NCBI GenBank assembly: GCA_016710585.1
Contig: JADJVN010000049.1
Location: 13,315 to 77,314, forward strand
Direction of reading: 5' to 3'
DNA length: 64,000 nucleotides
Origin: Saprospiraceae bacterium
GTDB taxonomy: Bacteria > Bacteroidota > Bacteroidia > Chitinophagales > Saprospiraceae
A program made the position numbers and the translations under genes. The notes below the pieces were generated by a model. That model did no database searches, was not told where the DNA came from, and saw only the letters and a program-made list of their open reading frames with translations. Every line of letters starts with the position of its first letter. Position 1 is the first letter of the stretch. This document shows, one piece after another, positions 17,604 to 27,219 of the stretch.

Positions 17604-18197
17604 ATGATTAGATTGCCTCAGTCCCTGAAAGAAATAGATAAGCTGAAAGTGAAAGAATATACAGAAATTCGAGATAATTTGGTTACTGGTGATTTAGTGT
17701 TTTGTTCAGGAAAGTATTGGATTTCTGGAGTCATACGTTATTTCAGTGGATCCATGTTTAGCCATGTGGGTATAATATATAGAGACGTCTATCTTAATAG
17801 GGTATTGATATTAGAAGCAGAAATAATCTATGGAGTTAGATTAGCACCTTTGTCAAAATATATGAAAGATTATCATGGAAATCGCAAACCATATAAGGGA
17901 AGGATGCTGCTTGCTAAAATGAGAAAGCCAATTTCAGAAGAAGAAATGAAAAAAGTCATAAGTTATGGAATGGATGAACTTACACGTCCTTATGATAATT
18001 GGGAAATTTTTAGAATTTTGTTAAGGGTACTTTTTAGGAAGGGAAGAAAGGAAAGAAATCGCAGTTATATATGTTCGGAATTGGTTTCAGATGCTTTCAA
18101 ACAAGTTGGAATTAAATTTAAGGCAAATAATACATATATCAGTCCTGATGAAATTGCCAAAGATATAAATGTTGAATTTATAGAGCGTATCTTATAA
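17604..18197 (+). CDS. YiiX-like permuted papain-fold cysteine peptidase/amidase
   Basis: A 197-residue protein of the YiiX/YebB-like group of permuted NlpC/P60 enzymes. The permuted order is visible: the His motif FSHVGIIYRD near residue 50 comes before the Cys motif YICSELVSDAF near 155. The first part (GDLVFCSGKYWISGVIRYFSG) matches the family. There is no signal peptide or membrane helix, so it is probably cytoplasmic. Family members are suspected hydrolases of amide or lipid-linked bonds, and the substrate is unknown. It is a single gene, divergent from the 525-residue orphan. Confidence 0.75.
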   Translation: MIRLPQSLKEIDKLKVKEYTEIRDNLVTGDLVFCSGKYWISGVIRYFSGSMFSHVGIIYRDVYLNRVLILEAEIIYGVRLAPLSKYMKDYHGNRKPYKGRMLLAKMRKPISEEEMKKVISYGMDELTRPYDNWEIFRILLRVLFRKGRKERNRSYICSELVSDAFKQVGIKFKANNTYISPDEIAKDINVEFIERIL

Positions 18198-18263
18198 ACT
18201 ACTCTTTGATTAAATTTATAATTGAATGCAGCTTTAAAGATTTAAAATGATATTGTTGCATGC

Positions 18264-18295
18264 AAAAAAAAAAGGGGATGTATTATATCCCCTTT
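18264..18295 (-). terminator. Intrinsic terminator of the Omp28-like gene
   Basis: A 9-bp stem AAAGGGGAT (18271-18279) with ATCCCCTTT (18287-18295) and a 7-nt loop. Read on the minus strand it is followed by a run of ten T (18264-18273). It lies 24 bp after the stop of the minus-strand Omp28-like gene. Confidence 0.88.
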
Positions 18296-18318
18296 CTAAA
18301 TTCATTCATTAATCAGCA

Positions 18319-20382
18319 TTAGATTTTAACAAAACCTTGAACACTTGAATTATTCTTCTCATCAAAAATCATAATATTGTATGATCCTTGAGGTAAATCT
18401 TTAATATTATACTCTATAGTATTTTGTCCACTTGCTAGTTTTGATGCTTTGCTTCGTACGACATTACCTGTTCCATCAATTATTGTTGATAAAATAGTAT
18501 TAGTTTCTTTTACATTAACAGAAATTTTGACGATATCGGAAGAAGGGTTAGGAAATACTTCAACATTTTCGAAGCTTGCAAAATTGTCATTAACTCCAAC
18601 TGTGGTAGATTTTACTAGGTTAGCTGCTTGATAAACTTGTTTATCATTGCCTTGAATCCAAGCAATTACATACAAATTGTTAAAATCTTCCACGCTATGT
18701 TCAGCTGCCAAATTAATGATGTTTGCTGCTGTTCCATCACTTGGAAGTCTGTATTGTCCATTGAATTTATAACTAAATGAAAGAGAATCCTGAGCTAAAA
18801 CACCTCTTTTTGTCAACACAGTACCTGCTTCAGTAGGAAGCATTTTCTTCATTAGACTATGGAATTCAGTTTCTCCATTTGTCTTTGCATTAAAATAAGT
18901 TATTTTCTCTAAAATAGCTACATAAAGCTTTGAACCAGGATCATCAAATAATGGAGAGAATTTTACATTAGCCTTAAATGATTTATCAGTCTCGTTATAA
19001 GTATAACTTCCATTTAATGTGTAAAATGCTGGAATGCTAAGTGCATCGTCAAAAAGTTGTTCTGTGAAAGAATTTCCATTTCCATCCCATCCACCATTAA
19101 TTTCTGTTCTTGGAATAGAATTGATAGCATAGTATCCTCTTCTATTCACACTTTCAGTTGTTCTATATGGATCTCCAGTACCTGGGAAGTCTTGTTGATA
19201 TTTGATGTCAACGTATTTCGTATTGTCTTTTAAATCTGTAATGGATTTGTAGTTTGCATTAGCAGGAGTACATGGACCGCATGTTGAGCTACTGAATATT
19301 TCAAATAAAGGCAATCTTTGTTCAAACTTTGCCATTACAAATATGCTTTTAGAAGCTCTATCATTATTTGGTCTAGAATCTACATTTACTTTGTTTAATC
19401 TATCCATGTATGCCTCAACTAAATGTGTTCCAGTAGCAAGATTTAAAGGTACATTGTGACTTAAAGTAGCAGTAGCAAAAGGCGCAATGTTCAAACCAGT
19501 AACATTTTGTGCAACAGGAGTTCCTAAATCACTAACATAATTAAATTCTAAATCTGTAATTGTTTCAGTTCCTAGATTTCTAAATACTGAAGTAACTGTA
19601 ACATCACCAGCAACTTGGTATTGTGAAGTTGAAATAGATAACATTGAAATATCATATTTCGGTTGAGTTCCTGGTATAAAACTAAAATAAGCATTGTTAG
19701 CTGGAGTTGCATCAAATCCTACAGTAGAAGCATAATCAGGAGAGCCTGGAACAACAATTGCATTAGCACTGTCAATCTGTACTCCTAAGGAAACAAAATT
19801 AGCATTATCATATCCATTTGATCTTTGATCTACGATATAGATATTATTTGTAGTTTCTTCTAATACGATACTCCAGTAACAGTAGTCTGTTCCATTAGAA
19901 ATTGTAGTGCCTCCATATCCATAAGAGGTAAAGAATAACCAATGTTGACGATTTGGAGCAGTTCCAAAAGTTTTAGAAAAAACAATATCGTTCGATCCAA
20001 TTCCTCCAAGACCTAAAATACAAACAGATCTATTCGGAACTGTTTCACTTGGTAAAGCAACTCTTTCAAAATCTGGAATTTTAGTAGTAGCAACATCAAA
20101 TGTCAAAACACCTGAATTTGATATTTTATACGAAGTAGATGTAACCCCATTGAATTTAAAAGCAAAAGGGATTGTCTTATTAGCAGACCATTTAGGAGTA
20201 GCACCTGGAGTAAGAACAGAAGTCCAGCCAGTAGGAAGTCCACCTCCAGAAGGATACTCATTATCCTTGTTTAATCCGCCTGGGTTCGTCTTTGCTTTTG
20301 AATCATCAATCATGTAATATTGAGCATCAACAGAAGCATAAGTGAAAAGTAAAAATAAAAACAATGTAAAAATTCTTTTCAT
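18319..20382 (-). CDS. Omp28-related secreted protein with T9SS sorting domain
   Basis: A 687-residue exported protein with a signal peptide (MKRIFTLFLFLLFTYASVDAQ). Residues about 30-235 form a jelly-roll-like secreted region. A CARDB-like domain follows (about 245-350). Residues about 355-590 are the Omp28 domain, starting PLFEIFSSSTCGPCTPAN with a thioredoxin-like CGPC. The last 80 residues (VEVFPNPSSD to LPQGSYNIMIFDEKNNS) are a type A T9SS sorting domain, so the protein should be carried across the outer membrane and attached to the surface or released. It is a single gene with its own terminator. A surface thiol-redox or adhesion role is possible but unproven. Confidence 0.88.
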   Translation of the reverse strand: MKRIFTLFLFLLFTYASVDAQYYMIDDSKAKTNPGGLNKDNEYPSGGGLPTGWTSVLTPGATPKWSANKTIPFAFKFNGVTSTSYKISNSGVLTFDVATTKIPDFERVALPSETVPNRSVCILGLGGIGSNDIVFSKTFGTAPNRQHWLFFTSYGYGGTTISNGTDYCYWSIVLEETTNNIYIVDQRSNGYDNANFVSLGVQIDSANAIVVPGSPDYASTVGFDATPANNAYFSFIPGTQPKYDISMLSISTSQYQVAGDVTVTSVFRNLGTETITDLEFNYVSDLGTPVAQNVTGLNIAPFATATLSHNVPLNLATGTHLVEAYMDRLNKVNVDSRPNNDRASKSIFVMAKFEQRLPLFEIFSSSTCGPCTPANANYKSITDLKDNTKYVDIKYQQDFPGTGDPYRTTESVNRRGYYAINSIPRTEINGGWDGNGNSFTEQLFDDALSIPAFYTLNGSYTYNETDKSFKANVKFSPLFDDPGSKLYVAILEKITYFNAKTNGETEFHSLMKKMLPTEAGTVLTKRGVLAQDSLSFSYKFNGQYRLPSDGTAANIINLAAEHSVEDFNNLYVIAWIQGNDKQVYQAANLVKSTTVGVNDNFASFENVEVFPNPSSDIVKISVNVKETNTILSTIIDGTGNVVRSKASKLASGQNTIEYNIKDLPQGSYNIMIFDEKNNSSVQGFVKI

Positions 20383-20671
20383 GATTTATTTGTTTTGTTA
20401 AAAAAGATTTATTTGAAATTTTCATTGCAATATTAATGATAAATTTTTGAATTTTGATAAAACTTTAAAACCATTAAATTGAAAATGAAATGTTTTATAT
20501 ATTTTATTTACCATTATATGTATTTATATGATTAAAAGATTATTATAATTGCTTATTTTTTATAATTTAATAAATTATTTTGATAAATTTTGAATAAATT
20601 CAATAGTAAAATCTATCTTTTTCTCAATCAAGTGCGCAATTTTTAGATATTCGCAGAATAATTCTAGATTC
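20383..20671. other. AT-rich intergenic spacer between divergent genes
   Basis: A 289-bp spacer between the start codons of the Omp28-like gene and the MoxR gene. It is extremely A/T rich and contains no open frame, hairpin terminator or exact TAnnTTTG box that I can support. The promoters of both genes must lie here. Confidence 0.5.
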
Positions 20672-21766
20672 ATGAACGAAAATTTTCAAAGGCATAATGC
20701 GGAAATTCTTTGTGCCGAAGAGTTAGCAGAACTTTCCCAGTCTTTTAAGGATTATGATAAACCTGAGAACTGGTATTGTAGTCCACAAGCTGTTTTGATG
20801 TTTATTATGGGCGGAACATTAGCTAATGGTTTTAAGATATCGCCGAAGTATTTTGGGGATAAAGCTTTGGTGGAGATCATGATATCTACTTTGATGTCAG
20901 ATAGAGCTTTGCTGTTAATTGGCGTACCAGGTACTGCTAAAACTTGGATTGCTGAACATATTTGTGCCGCTGTTTCTAACAATTCTAGCTTACTTATTCA
21001 AGGTACATCTGGAACTGGTGAGGAGTCTCTTAGATATAGTTGGAATTATGCCATGCTTCTGTCTCAGGGCCCAAAACCAGAGGCATTGGTGAAGAGTCCA
21101 ATAATGAGAGCTATGGAATTAGGAAGTATATGCAGAATTGAAGAGCTGTCTAGAATTCCTTCTGAAACTCAAGATGCGCTGATCAGTATTTTATCCGAAA
21201 AAACTATGAGTATTCCTGAACTAAATTCTTCGATTTTTTCAAAGAAAGGATTTAATGTTGTCGCTACAGCCAATCATTTGGATAGAGGCGTTTTTGAAAT
21301 GTCATCTGCTCTTCGTCGAAGATTTAATATTGTAATGATGCCATTACCTAAAACACTGGAAGAAGAAGTAAAAATTGTTAAATATCGAGTAGGTCAATTA
21401 GAGCAAAATCATAAAGTTGCATTTAGAGATTTGAAGTTAGGGCAAGTAGATAAGCTAGTGACAATGTTTAGAGAATTACGTTCGGGAATGACATTGGATA
21501 AGAAACAAAAGTTTAAATCTAGCAATGCGACATTAAGTCCTGCTGAGGCAATTTCAATTGTGCATCAAGCAAAAATCCAATCAGAAATTTTTGGAGGTGA
21601 CAGTCATTCATTGAATCAACATTTTGCACAAGGACTGATACAATCTATTGGACAACACAGTCAGGACGAAATGCTTTTGTTAAAAGAATATATCGAGAAT
21701 ATTATTAAAAAAAGAGGTGATTGGAAGGATTGGTATGAAGCTTTTAAATCAGTATTGAATGAATGA
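20672..21766 (+). CDS. MoxR-type AAA+ ATPase (DUF5682-associated)
   Basis: A 364-residue AAA+ protein of the MoxR group, which act as chaperone-like ATPases with vWA partners. Walker A is GVPGTAKTW near residue 88. The Walker B region reads ICRIEELSRIPSETQDAL, with EE in place of the usual DE. The sensor 1 stretch is VVATANHLDRGVF, and the arginine-finger region is SSALRRRFN. This MoxR subgroup, with an EEL-R-IPS type Walker B region, is known beside DUF5682 proteins. Its stop overlaps the start of the DUF5682 gene by 8 bp, implying translational coupling. The usual vWA partner is not found nearby. Confidence 0.85.
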   Translation: MNENFQRHNAEILCAEELAELSQSFKDYDKPENWYCSPQAVLMFIMGGTLANGFKISPKYFGDKALVEIMISTLMSDRALLLIGVPGTAKTWIAEHICAAVSNNSSLLIQGTSGTGEESLRYSWNYAMLLSQGPKPEALVKSPIMRAMELGSICRIEELSRIPSETQDALISILSEKTMSIPELNSSIFSKKGFNVVATANHLDRGVFEMSSALRRRFNIVMMPLPKTLEEEVKIVKYRVGQLEQNHKVAFRDLKLGQVDKLVTMFRELRSGMTLDKKQKFKSSNATLSPAEAISIVHQAKIQSEIFGGDSHSLNQHFAQGLIQSIGQHSQDEMLLLKEYIENIIKKRGDWKDWYEAFKSVLNE

Positions 21767-23960
21767 TAAGTATGAGTTAAAAGTATTAGGCATTCGACAT
21801 CATGGCGCTGGTTCATGTCTAAGAGTTGTTAAAGCGCTGCAAGAATATAAGCCTGATTATATTTGTGTTGAAATGCCTTTTGAAGCAACAGCTTTGTTTC
21901 CACTTCTATTGAACAGAGAAATTAAGTTTCCAATCGCTTTCTTATTTTTTAGTAAATTATTAAAGTCAAAAAGTTTATACTTACCTGTTGCTGACTTTTC
22001 ACCAGAATTACAAGCTATACTTTATGCACTTAATAATACTATCCCAGTTTCAGCAATTGATTTGCCTAGTGAATTATTTTTTCAAGTTGATTCAAGAAGT
22101 ACAAAATATGAAGAAAATCTCAGTGATGATGAGATTAATATGGTACGTGACCCAATCGGTTATCTAGCTAAATTAGATGGTTATAAAGATGGTGAGCGTT
22201 GGTGGGAACTCAATATCGAACATGACACTGATCAAGTGGATTTATTTGATAAAATAAAACAAATGATGCAATATCTACGGGAGCAATCGCAATACAAGGA
22301 TGATGAAGAAACCCTAATGAGAGAAGCTTGGATGAAGAATGAGCTTGTAAAAATTATTGAATCTGGTAAAAGAAAAATAGCCATTGTATGCGGAGCATGG
22401 CATGCTCCAATTTTTGATCAAATTGAAAGTACAAGTAAAAAGTTATTTACTGATAAGAAATTTAAAAAATTGGAAATTGCTCAGAGTTTAATTCCATGGA
22501 GTTTTCAAAGAATGGCATTGAGCAAATATTATACTGCTGGAATTTCTTCTCCTGTCTGGCATCAGTTCTTATTTGAGGATAGAACAGAAGCAATCTCAAA
22601 ATGGTTAACACATGCTGCTATTATATTTCGAAAACAAAATTATTCTATCAATACAGCGCAAATCATTGATGCTGAAATTCTTACTAGGAATATTGCTTTC
22701 TTGAGGAATCATACATTGCCGTGCATTGATGATATGCTAGATGCTGCAGTTGCTACTTTTTGTGAAGGTAAAGAAGAATTGATAAATTTGGTTAAAGAGA
22801 AAGCTATTGTCGGTATTCAGATAGGTCAAGTGCCTCTAGATAATTCAAGTTTACCCTTTCAAATTATTTTTTTTGAACTTCTAAAAGTGTGTAAATTGGA
22901 TAAGTATTGGAAGTCAAGCGAAGACATCATTATTGATCTTGATTTGAGAAAAGATCATCATCTGAAACAATCCAATTTTTTGCATTTATGCCGTTTGTTA
23001 AATATTGATTTTGGTTTTGTTAATGCTGAAGTGAGTAGCTTAGGTAATTTTAAAGAAAGTTGGCGTTTACATTGGCAACCTGAACTGGACCATAGAGTAG
23101 TTGAACTTTCTCTTTATGGAAATTCCATAGAGGATGTCGTAGAAGAATATTTAAAGGAGATTTTGAATAGTAATTCCAATATGAAAGATCTTGCGAGTAT
23201 TTTGAATCATTTATTAAAATCTAAGGTTAATTGTCGATCTGAGCTAATAGTCGGAAAGATTTTAGAATCTACAAGTTATGAATCTGATCTAATTATTTTA
23301 GCGAATACAATAAATCCATTGTATTCAATTACTCAATTTGGAAGTTTGTTTAATTATGAGACTCAAATTATTGAAGATATTATAAGTAATATTGTTCCAA
23401 AATGTATTCTTGTATTGCAGAGTACAACAAAGGAACTTGATCGCGAGTATTCAAAAAAATTATTAACTGCAATTCAAATTTTAGATAATTTTATAGTTTC
23501 ATCAAAATTGTATGAAAAAGAGTGGGAGATATGTCTTTACAAATTAAATGATTCAAGATCGAATAATACTATGGTTAGTGGTAAAATTTGGCAAATTTTA
23601 CTTAATAGAAATGTGGACTTAGAAGACCGTTTTATGGCTGAGATTAATTTTATTTTTGAAAGTGGTGAAGAGAATAATCAAGTTGATTGGATTGAAGGTT
23701 TTTTAAGTCAACACACTCAATTCTTTTATTTCCCCAAGCGCTTAGTACTTGCCATTCATTCATGGTTGATTTCACTTTCAGAAGATAGTTTTAGGTCTGT
23801 TCTGGTATTTTTGCGAAGAGTATTTGCAGATATCTCGTCCATCGAAAAAAATAAAATATATGAGCTACTCAAAGTAAATAAGTATGAGAACAAATCCAAT
23901 GATGAAATTTTATATCTTTTAGCAGAATCTAGAAGAACTTTAATTAATGATATTATTTAA
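21759..23960 (+). CDS. DUF5682 family protein, possible Tiki/EreA-superfamily hydrolase
   Basis: A 733-residue protein of a family without known function. Family hallmarks are LGIRHHGAGSCLRVV (about residues 9-23), YICVEMPFEA (about 35-44), DPIGYLAKLDGYKDGERWWE (about 131-150) and IAIVCGAWHAP (about 212-222). The two G-x-x-H motifs with an intervening Glu recall the catalytic pattern of the Tiki/EreA/ChaN/TraB superfamily; that link is my inference. The C-terminal 400 residues are helical-looking and unrecognised. There is no signal peptide. It overlaps the MoxR gene and precedes BatD by 85 bp. Confidence 0.82.
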   Translation: MNDKYELKVLGIRHHGAGSCLRVVKALQEYKPDYICVEMPFEATALFPLLLNREIKFPIAFLFFSKLLKSKSLYLPVADFSPELQAILYALNNTIPVSAIDLPSELFFQVDSRSTKYEENLSDDEINMVRDPIGYLAKLDGYKDGERWWELNIEHDTDQVDLFDKIKQMMQYLREQSQYKDDEETLMREAWMKNELVKIIESGKRKIAIVCGAWHAPIFDQIESTSKKLFTDKKFKKLEIAQSLIPWSFQRMALSKYYTAGISSPVWHQFLFEDRTEAISKWLTHAAIIFRKQNYSINTAQIIDAEILTRNIAFLRNHTLPCIDDMLDAAVATFCEGKEELINLVKEKAIVGIQIGQVPLDNSSLPFQIIFFELLKVCKLDKYWKSSEDIIIDLDLRKDHHLKQSNFLHLCRLLNIDFGFVNAEVSSLGNFKESWRLHWQPELDHRVVELSLYGNSIEDVVEEYLKEILNSNSNMKDLASILNHLLKSKVNCRSELIVGKILESTSYESDLIILANTINPLYSITQFGSLFNYETQIIEDIISNIVPKCILVLQSTTKELDREYSKKLLTAIQILDNFIVSSKLYEKEWEICLYKLNDSRSNNTMVSGKIWQILLNRNVDLEDRFMAEINFIFESGEENNQVDWIEGFLSQHTQFFYFPKRLVLAIHSWLISLSEDSFRSVLVFLRRVFADISSIEKNKIYELLKVNKYENKSNDEILYLLAESRRTLINDII

Positions 23961-24045
23961 AAATATTCACTTTTGTAAAAAACAATAAATTGTATATGAC
24001 GTTTTACAATGTTGTAGTTTGAATAATTGTAAAAATTGAAAATCA

Positions 24046-25656
24046 ATGCTTAGGTATCTTAGTTTAATATTCTTTGTTTTTCAGTTCTTGATAGTCAAAG
24101 CACAAGTGAGTTTTGTTACAGAATGTAATGCTAAGAGTGTAGTAGTGGGAAGTTCGTTTCAGTTGACATTTAGACTGAATAATGCTCAGGGGATAAATTT
24201 TACGCCCCCTTCTTTTGATGGTTTTGATTTGATTAATGGGCCGATGCGATCGATGCAGTCATCATTCGTAAATGGTGTGGGAACATCTTCAATGGGTTAT
24301 GTTTATACTTTACAAGCTGTGAAAGAGGGCAATTTAAAAGTTGGTTCAGCCAGTATTGTTGTTAATGGAAAAGTGTTGAAATCAAATCCAATTACAATCA
24401 GTGTTCTTAAATCATCCAGTAAGAAAAGTGGAAAAACAGGAAATACTTTTTTTGTATTAGCTACTTTAAATAAAGAAAGTTCTTATGTCGGTCAACAATT
24501 AATATTGAGTTATAAATTGTATACACAAGTGGGAATCGATAATATCGAGATAGTTAGTTTGCCTAAACTTGATAAATTTAGTTCGGAGAATTTTAGTTTA
24601 ATAAATTCACCAGTGGCGACAGAAGTATACAAAGGGGCACAGTATCAGACTAAGGAATTAGTTCGTAAAGCGATCTATCCTCTAGTTACGGGGATTTTAA
24701 CTATTCAGGAAGTTCGATTTCGGGTTCTTATAGGTGAAGATGATGACCCATTTGGTTTTAGTTTTTCTCCTTTTGGATCGAATAAAATTGAAAATATAAG
24801 TTCCAATGCACTTTCCTTAAAAGTTGAGAATCTTCCAACACCAATCCCTAAAGATTTTTCAGGTGCTGTTGGGCAGTTTAATTTGGATTTATCCAAAGTT
24901 AAGTCTATATATAGTATTTCAGATGCTATTCCTGTTGAATTTACTTTGAGTGGAAATGGAGATTTCAAATATATTAAACCAGAATTGTTTGCCGCAGATA
25001 GTTTGTTTGAAAAAAGTGATTCTCGTAGTTCTGAACCTGTGTTAATTGCAGATAAATCTGAGTTAATTTATTCCCAAAAATTTAGCTATTTACTTACTCC
25101 AAAAAATACAGGTAAGTTTTTACTGCCTGTAAATTTTTCATATTTTGATCCAATAAAAGGGGAATTTATTCACTTAAATAACTCAATGGAAATATCTGTC
25201 GAAAGTGCGAAATTGAATGAATCTTCTTCTAATTTTTCGAAGAATTTAGTTCCAGTATTTGTGGAAAATTCTGCAATTAAAAATCAAAATTTATTCACAA
25301 ATATTTGGAGTTATTTAATTTTATTTATCCCCTTGTTTACATATCTTACTTTGTTTGTGCAATCAAAATCTGAGAAAAAAGCTTCATCAATTAAAGGTTT
25401 CAATAAATCTAGTTCAGTAGATAATGATATAGCCCACAAGATTCTAGAGATATTAAAACAAAAATCGATCGATTATTTCCCCGAAATTTCTAGAGATTTT
25501 AATGTTTATGAGGTGAAGGAATTTTTAAAATTACGTTTAAATGATGCTAAAGCTAATAAATTATTGTACTATTTTGAACTTCACACTAAAATGAGCTATA
25601 GTAATTTAGGTCAGGTTGAATGGGATAATTTGTTAGAAAAAATCAATGAATTATAG
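24046..25656 (+). CDS. batD: BatD family protein
   Basis: A 536-residue membrane-anchored exported protein. The signal peptide (MLRYLSLIFFVFQFLIVKAQ) is followed by Ig-like BatD repeats; AQVSFVTECNAKSVVVGSSFQLTF and GYVYTLQAVKEGNLKVGSASI are characteristic. A membrane helix near 425-445 (IWSYLILFIPLFTYLTLFV) leads to a cytoplasmic tail of about 90 residues. BatD normally belongs to the Bacteroides aerotolerance (Bat) operon with a MoxR ATPase and vWA proteins BatA and BatB. Here it follows a MoxR-DUF5682 pair instead, with no vWA gene next to it, which is atypical. Confidence 0.83.
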   Translation: MLRYLSLIFFVFQFLIVKAQVSFVTECNAKSVVVGSSFQLTFRLNNAQGINFTPPSFDGFDLINGPMRSMQSSFVNGVGTSSMGYVYTLQAVKEGNLKVGSASIVVNGKVLKSNPITISVLKSSSKKSGKTGNTFFVLATLNKESSYVGQQLILSYKLYTQVGIDNIEIVSLPKLDKFSSENFSLINSPVATEVYKGAQYQTKELVRKAIYPLVTGILTIQEVRFRVLIGEDDDPFGFSFSPFGSNKIENISSNALSLKVENLPTPIPKDFSGAVGQFNLDLSKVKSIYSISDAIPVEFTLSGNGDFKYIKPELFAADSLFEKSDSRSSEPVLIADKSELIYSQKFSYLLTPKNTGKFLLPVNFSYFDPIKGEFIHLNNSMEISVESAKLNESSSNFSKNLVPVFVENSAIKNQNLFTNIWSYLILFIPLFTYLTLFVQSKSEKKASSIKGFNKSSSVDNDIAHKILEILKQKSIDYFPEISRDFNVYEVKEFLKLRLNDAKANKLLYYFELHTKMSYSNLGQVEWDNLLEKINEL

Positions 25657-25658
25657 AT

Positions 25659-26903
25659 TCAATTAATTTTGTTAAAGTCGTTATTAAATGAATTTACTCC
25701 TGCAATATATCCAGTACTCCATGCATTTTGAAAATTAAAGCCACCCGTAATTCCATCAACATTGATCATTTCGCCTACTACAAACAATCCAGGTATGGTT
25801 TTATATTCCATATTTTTCAAATTTATTTTTTTAAGATCAATTCCTCCTGCTGTTACAAATTCATCTTTATAGGTTGTTTTACCACTGCAGCTTAGGGTAA
25901 ATTTTGTAAATAGATTTATTAAAGTTTGAATTTCTGATTTACTTAGGTCCGCGCAGTTTTTTGATTCAGAGATTTTGCTGATAGAAAAAAGTCTTTGAAA
26001 TAATCTAGAAGGTATTGCCTTTATTTTATGATTATAAAATTTAATTTTGGAATTGTTTTTTAATGTCTTTTGAATAAATTCAAAAAATTGAATTTCATTA
26101 TATTCTGGAAAAAAATTGATCAAAATTTTAAAATTATAGTTTTGATGAAATAGTTGTTCAGCTGCAAAAGACGAAAGTTTTAATACAGCAGGACCACTTA
26201 TTCCCCAATGCGTTATAATTATGGGGCCTGTGACACTAAATTTAGATTCACTAATTTGTATTTCACAATTTTCTAAACTTAGTCCTTCTAAGCCTGCTAA
26301 AGCAGAATTGGGGATATTAAATGAAAATAGGGAAGGGACAGTTTCTATTGATTCTAAATTTAGTGACCTTATCAACTGAATTCCTTTAGTTGTATTTAAC
26401 CCTCCAACTGCAAGAATTAATTTATTGCAAAAATATTGCTTACTACTTTTAGTTCTGATAGAAAATTTTCTATCATGTATTTCGATTAGATCGATTTCTG
26501 TTGAATATACTATTTTTATTTCTAACTTATCGCATTCGTTTAAAAGACAATCAACAATGGTTTGAGAAGAATTAGTGATAGGAAACATTCTACCATCATC
26601 TTCGATTTTAAGTTTTACGTTTCTATTTTGAAACCATAAAATCGTATCCTCTGCAGAAAATGCAGAAAACACATTTCTTAATTCTTTATGTCCTCGCGGA
26701 TAAAAATTAGTTAAGTGATCTACTCTGCGCCAATCATGTGTTACATTGCAACGCCCCCCTCCTGAAATTTTAACTTTTGAAAGGGCTTTGGTCGTCTTTT
26801 CTAGAATAAGAATTTTTTTCTCAGGATACTTTTCTTTGGCGGCCAAAGCAGCAAAGATGCCAGATGCTCCTGCACCTACTATAATTAAATCAGCTGAGAT
26901 CAA
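25659..26903 (-). CDS. BaiN/HI0933-family NAD(P)/FAD-dependent oxidoreductase
   Basis: A 414-residue flavoprotein. The N-terminal dinucleotide motif is IIVGAGASGIFAALAA (residues 6-21). The family signature SGGGRCNVTHD is near 47-57, and the C-terminal FAD contact is GGFNFQNAWSTGYIAG near 387-402. The family includes BaiN and YhiN-type reductases, and the physiological substrate is not predictable. It is the last gene of a minus-strand group DUF1573 lipoprotein, yajC and this gene, with short gaps. Confidence 0.88.
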   Translation of the reverse strand: MISADLIIVGAGASGIFAALAAKEKYPEKKILILEKTTKALSKVKISGGGRCNVTHDWRRVDHLTNFYPRGHKELRNVFSAFSAEDTILWFQNRNVKLKIEDDGRMFPITNSSQTIVDCLLNECDKLEIKIVYSTEIDLIEIHDRKFSIRTKSSKQYFCNKLILAVGGLNTTKGIQLIRSLNLESIETVPSLFSFNIPNSALAGLEGLSLENCEIQISESKFSVTGPIIITHWGISGPAVLKLSSFAAEQLFHQNYNFKILINFFPEYNEIQFFEFIQKTLKNNSKIKFYNHKIKAIPSRLFQRLFSISKISESKNCADLSKSEIQTLINLFTKFTLSCSGKTTYKDEFVTAGGIDLKKINLKNMEYKTIPGLFVVGEMINVDGITGGFNFQNAWSTGYIAGVNSFNNDFNKIN

Positions 26904-26925
26904 ATTAACTATTTATGAATTATTT

Positions 26926-27216
26926 TTATTCAATATAATTTTTTGTACCCAAGGCCTCAGATGCTTCTTTTGATACAGCAGATTTTAATATTTTAATAAA
27001 GGTTTTTGAATCAACTTGTAGTTCAATCACACCTCCATCTTCAAATTTAGTAATTTTTCCAATAATACCTGATCCTGTTACTACTTGATCCCCTTTTTTT
27101 AAATTGCCGAGATAGTTATTCTGCTCTTTTTGTTTTTTTATTTGTGGACGTAACATAAAAAAATACATTACTCCAAAAATTAATAGCCATGGCAGAATCA
27201 TTGTCATTGTATTCAT
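26926..27216 (-). CDS. yajC: YajC, preprotein translocase accessory subunit
   Basis: A 96-residue inner-membrane protein that associates with SecDF and YidC. The single N-terminal membrane helix (ILPWLLIFGVMYFFML) is followed by the conserved RPQIKKQKEQNNYLGNLKKG segment and the VVTGSGIIGKI motif. Length and order are normal. It starts 3 bp after the DUF1573 lipoprotein gene, an arrangement common in Bacteroidota. Confidence 0.93.
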   Translation of the reverse strand: MNTMTMILPWLLIFGVMYFFMLRPQIKKQKEQNNYLGNLKKGDQVVTGSGIIGKITKFEDGGVIELQVDSKTFIKILKSAVSKEASEALGTKNYIE

Positions 27217-27219
27217 AAG

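Noticed and set aside
20383..20671. Possible small RNA or regulatory array in the AT-rich spacer before the MoxR gene
   Set aside because: No stable hairpin, repeat family or promoter pair could be supported; composition alone is not evidence.
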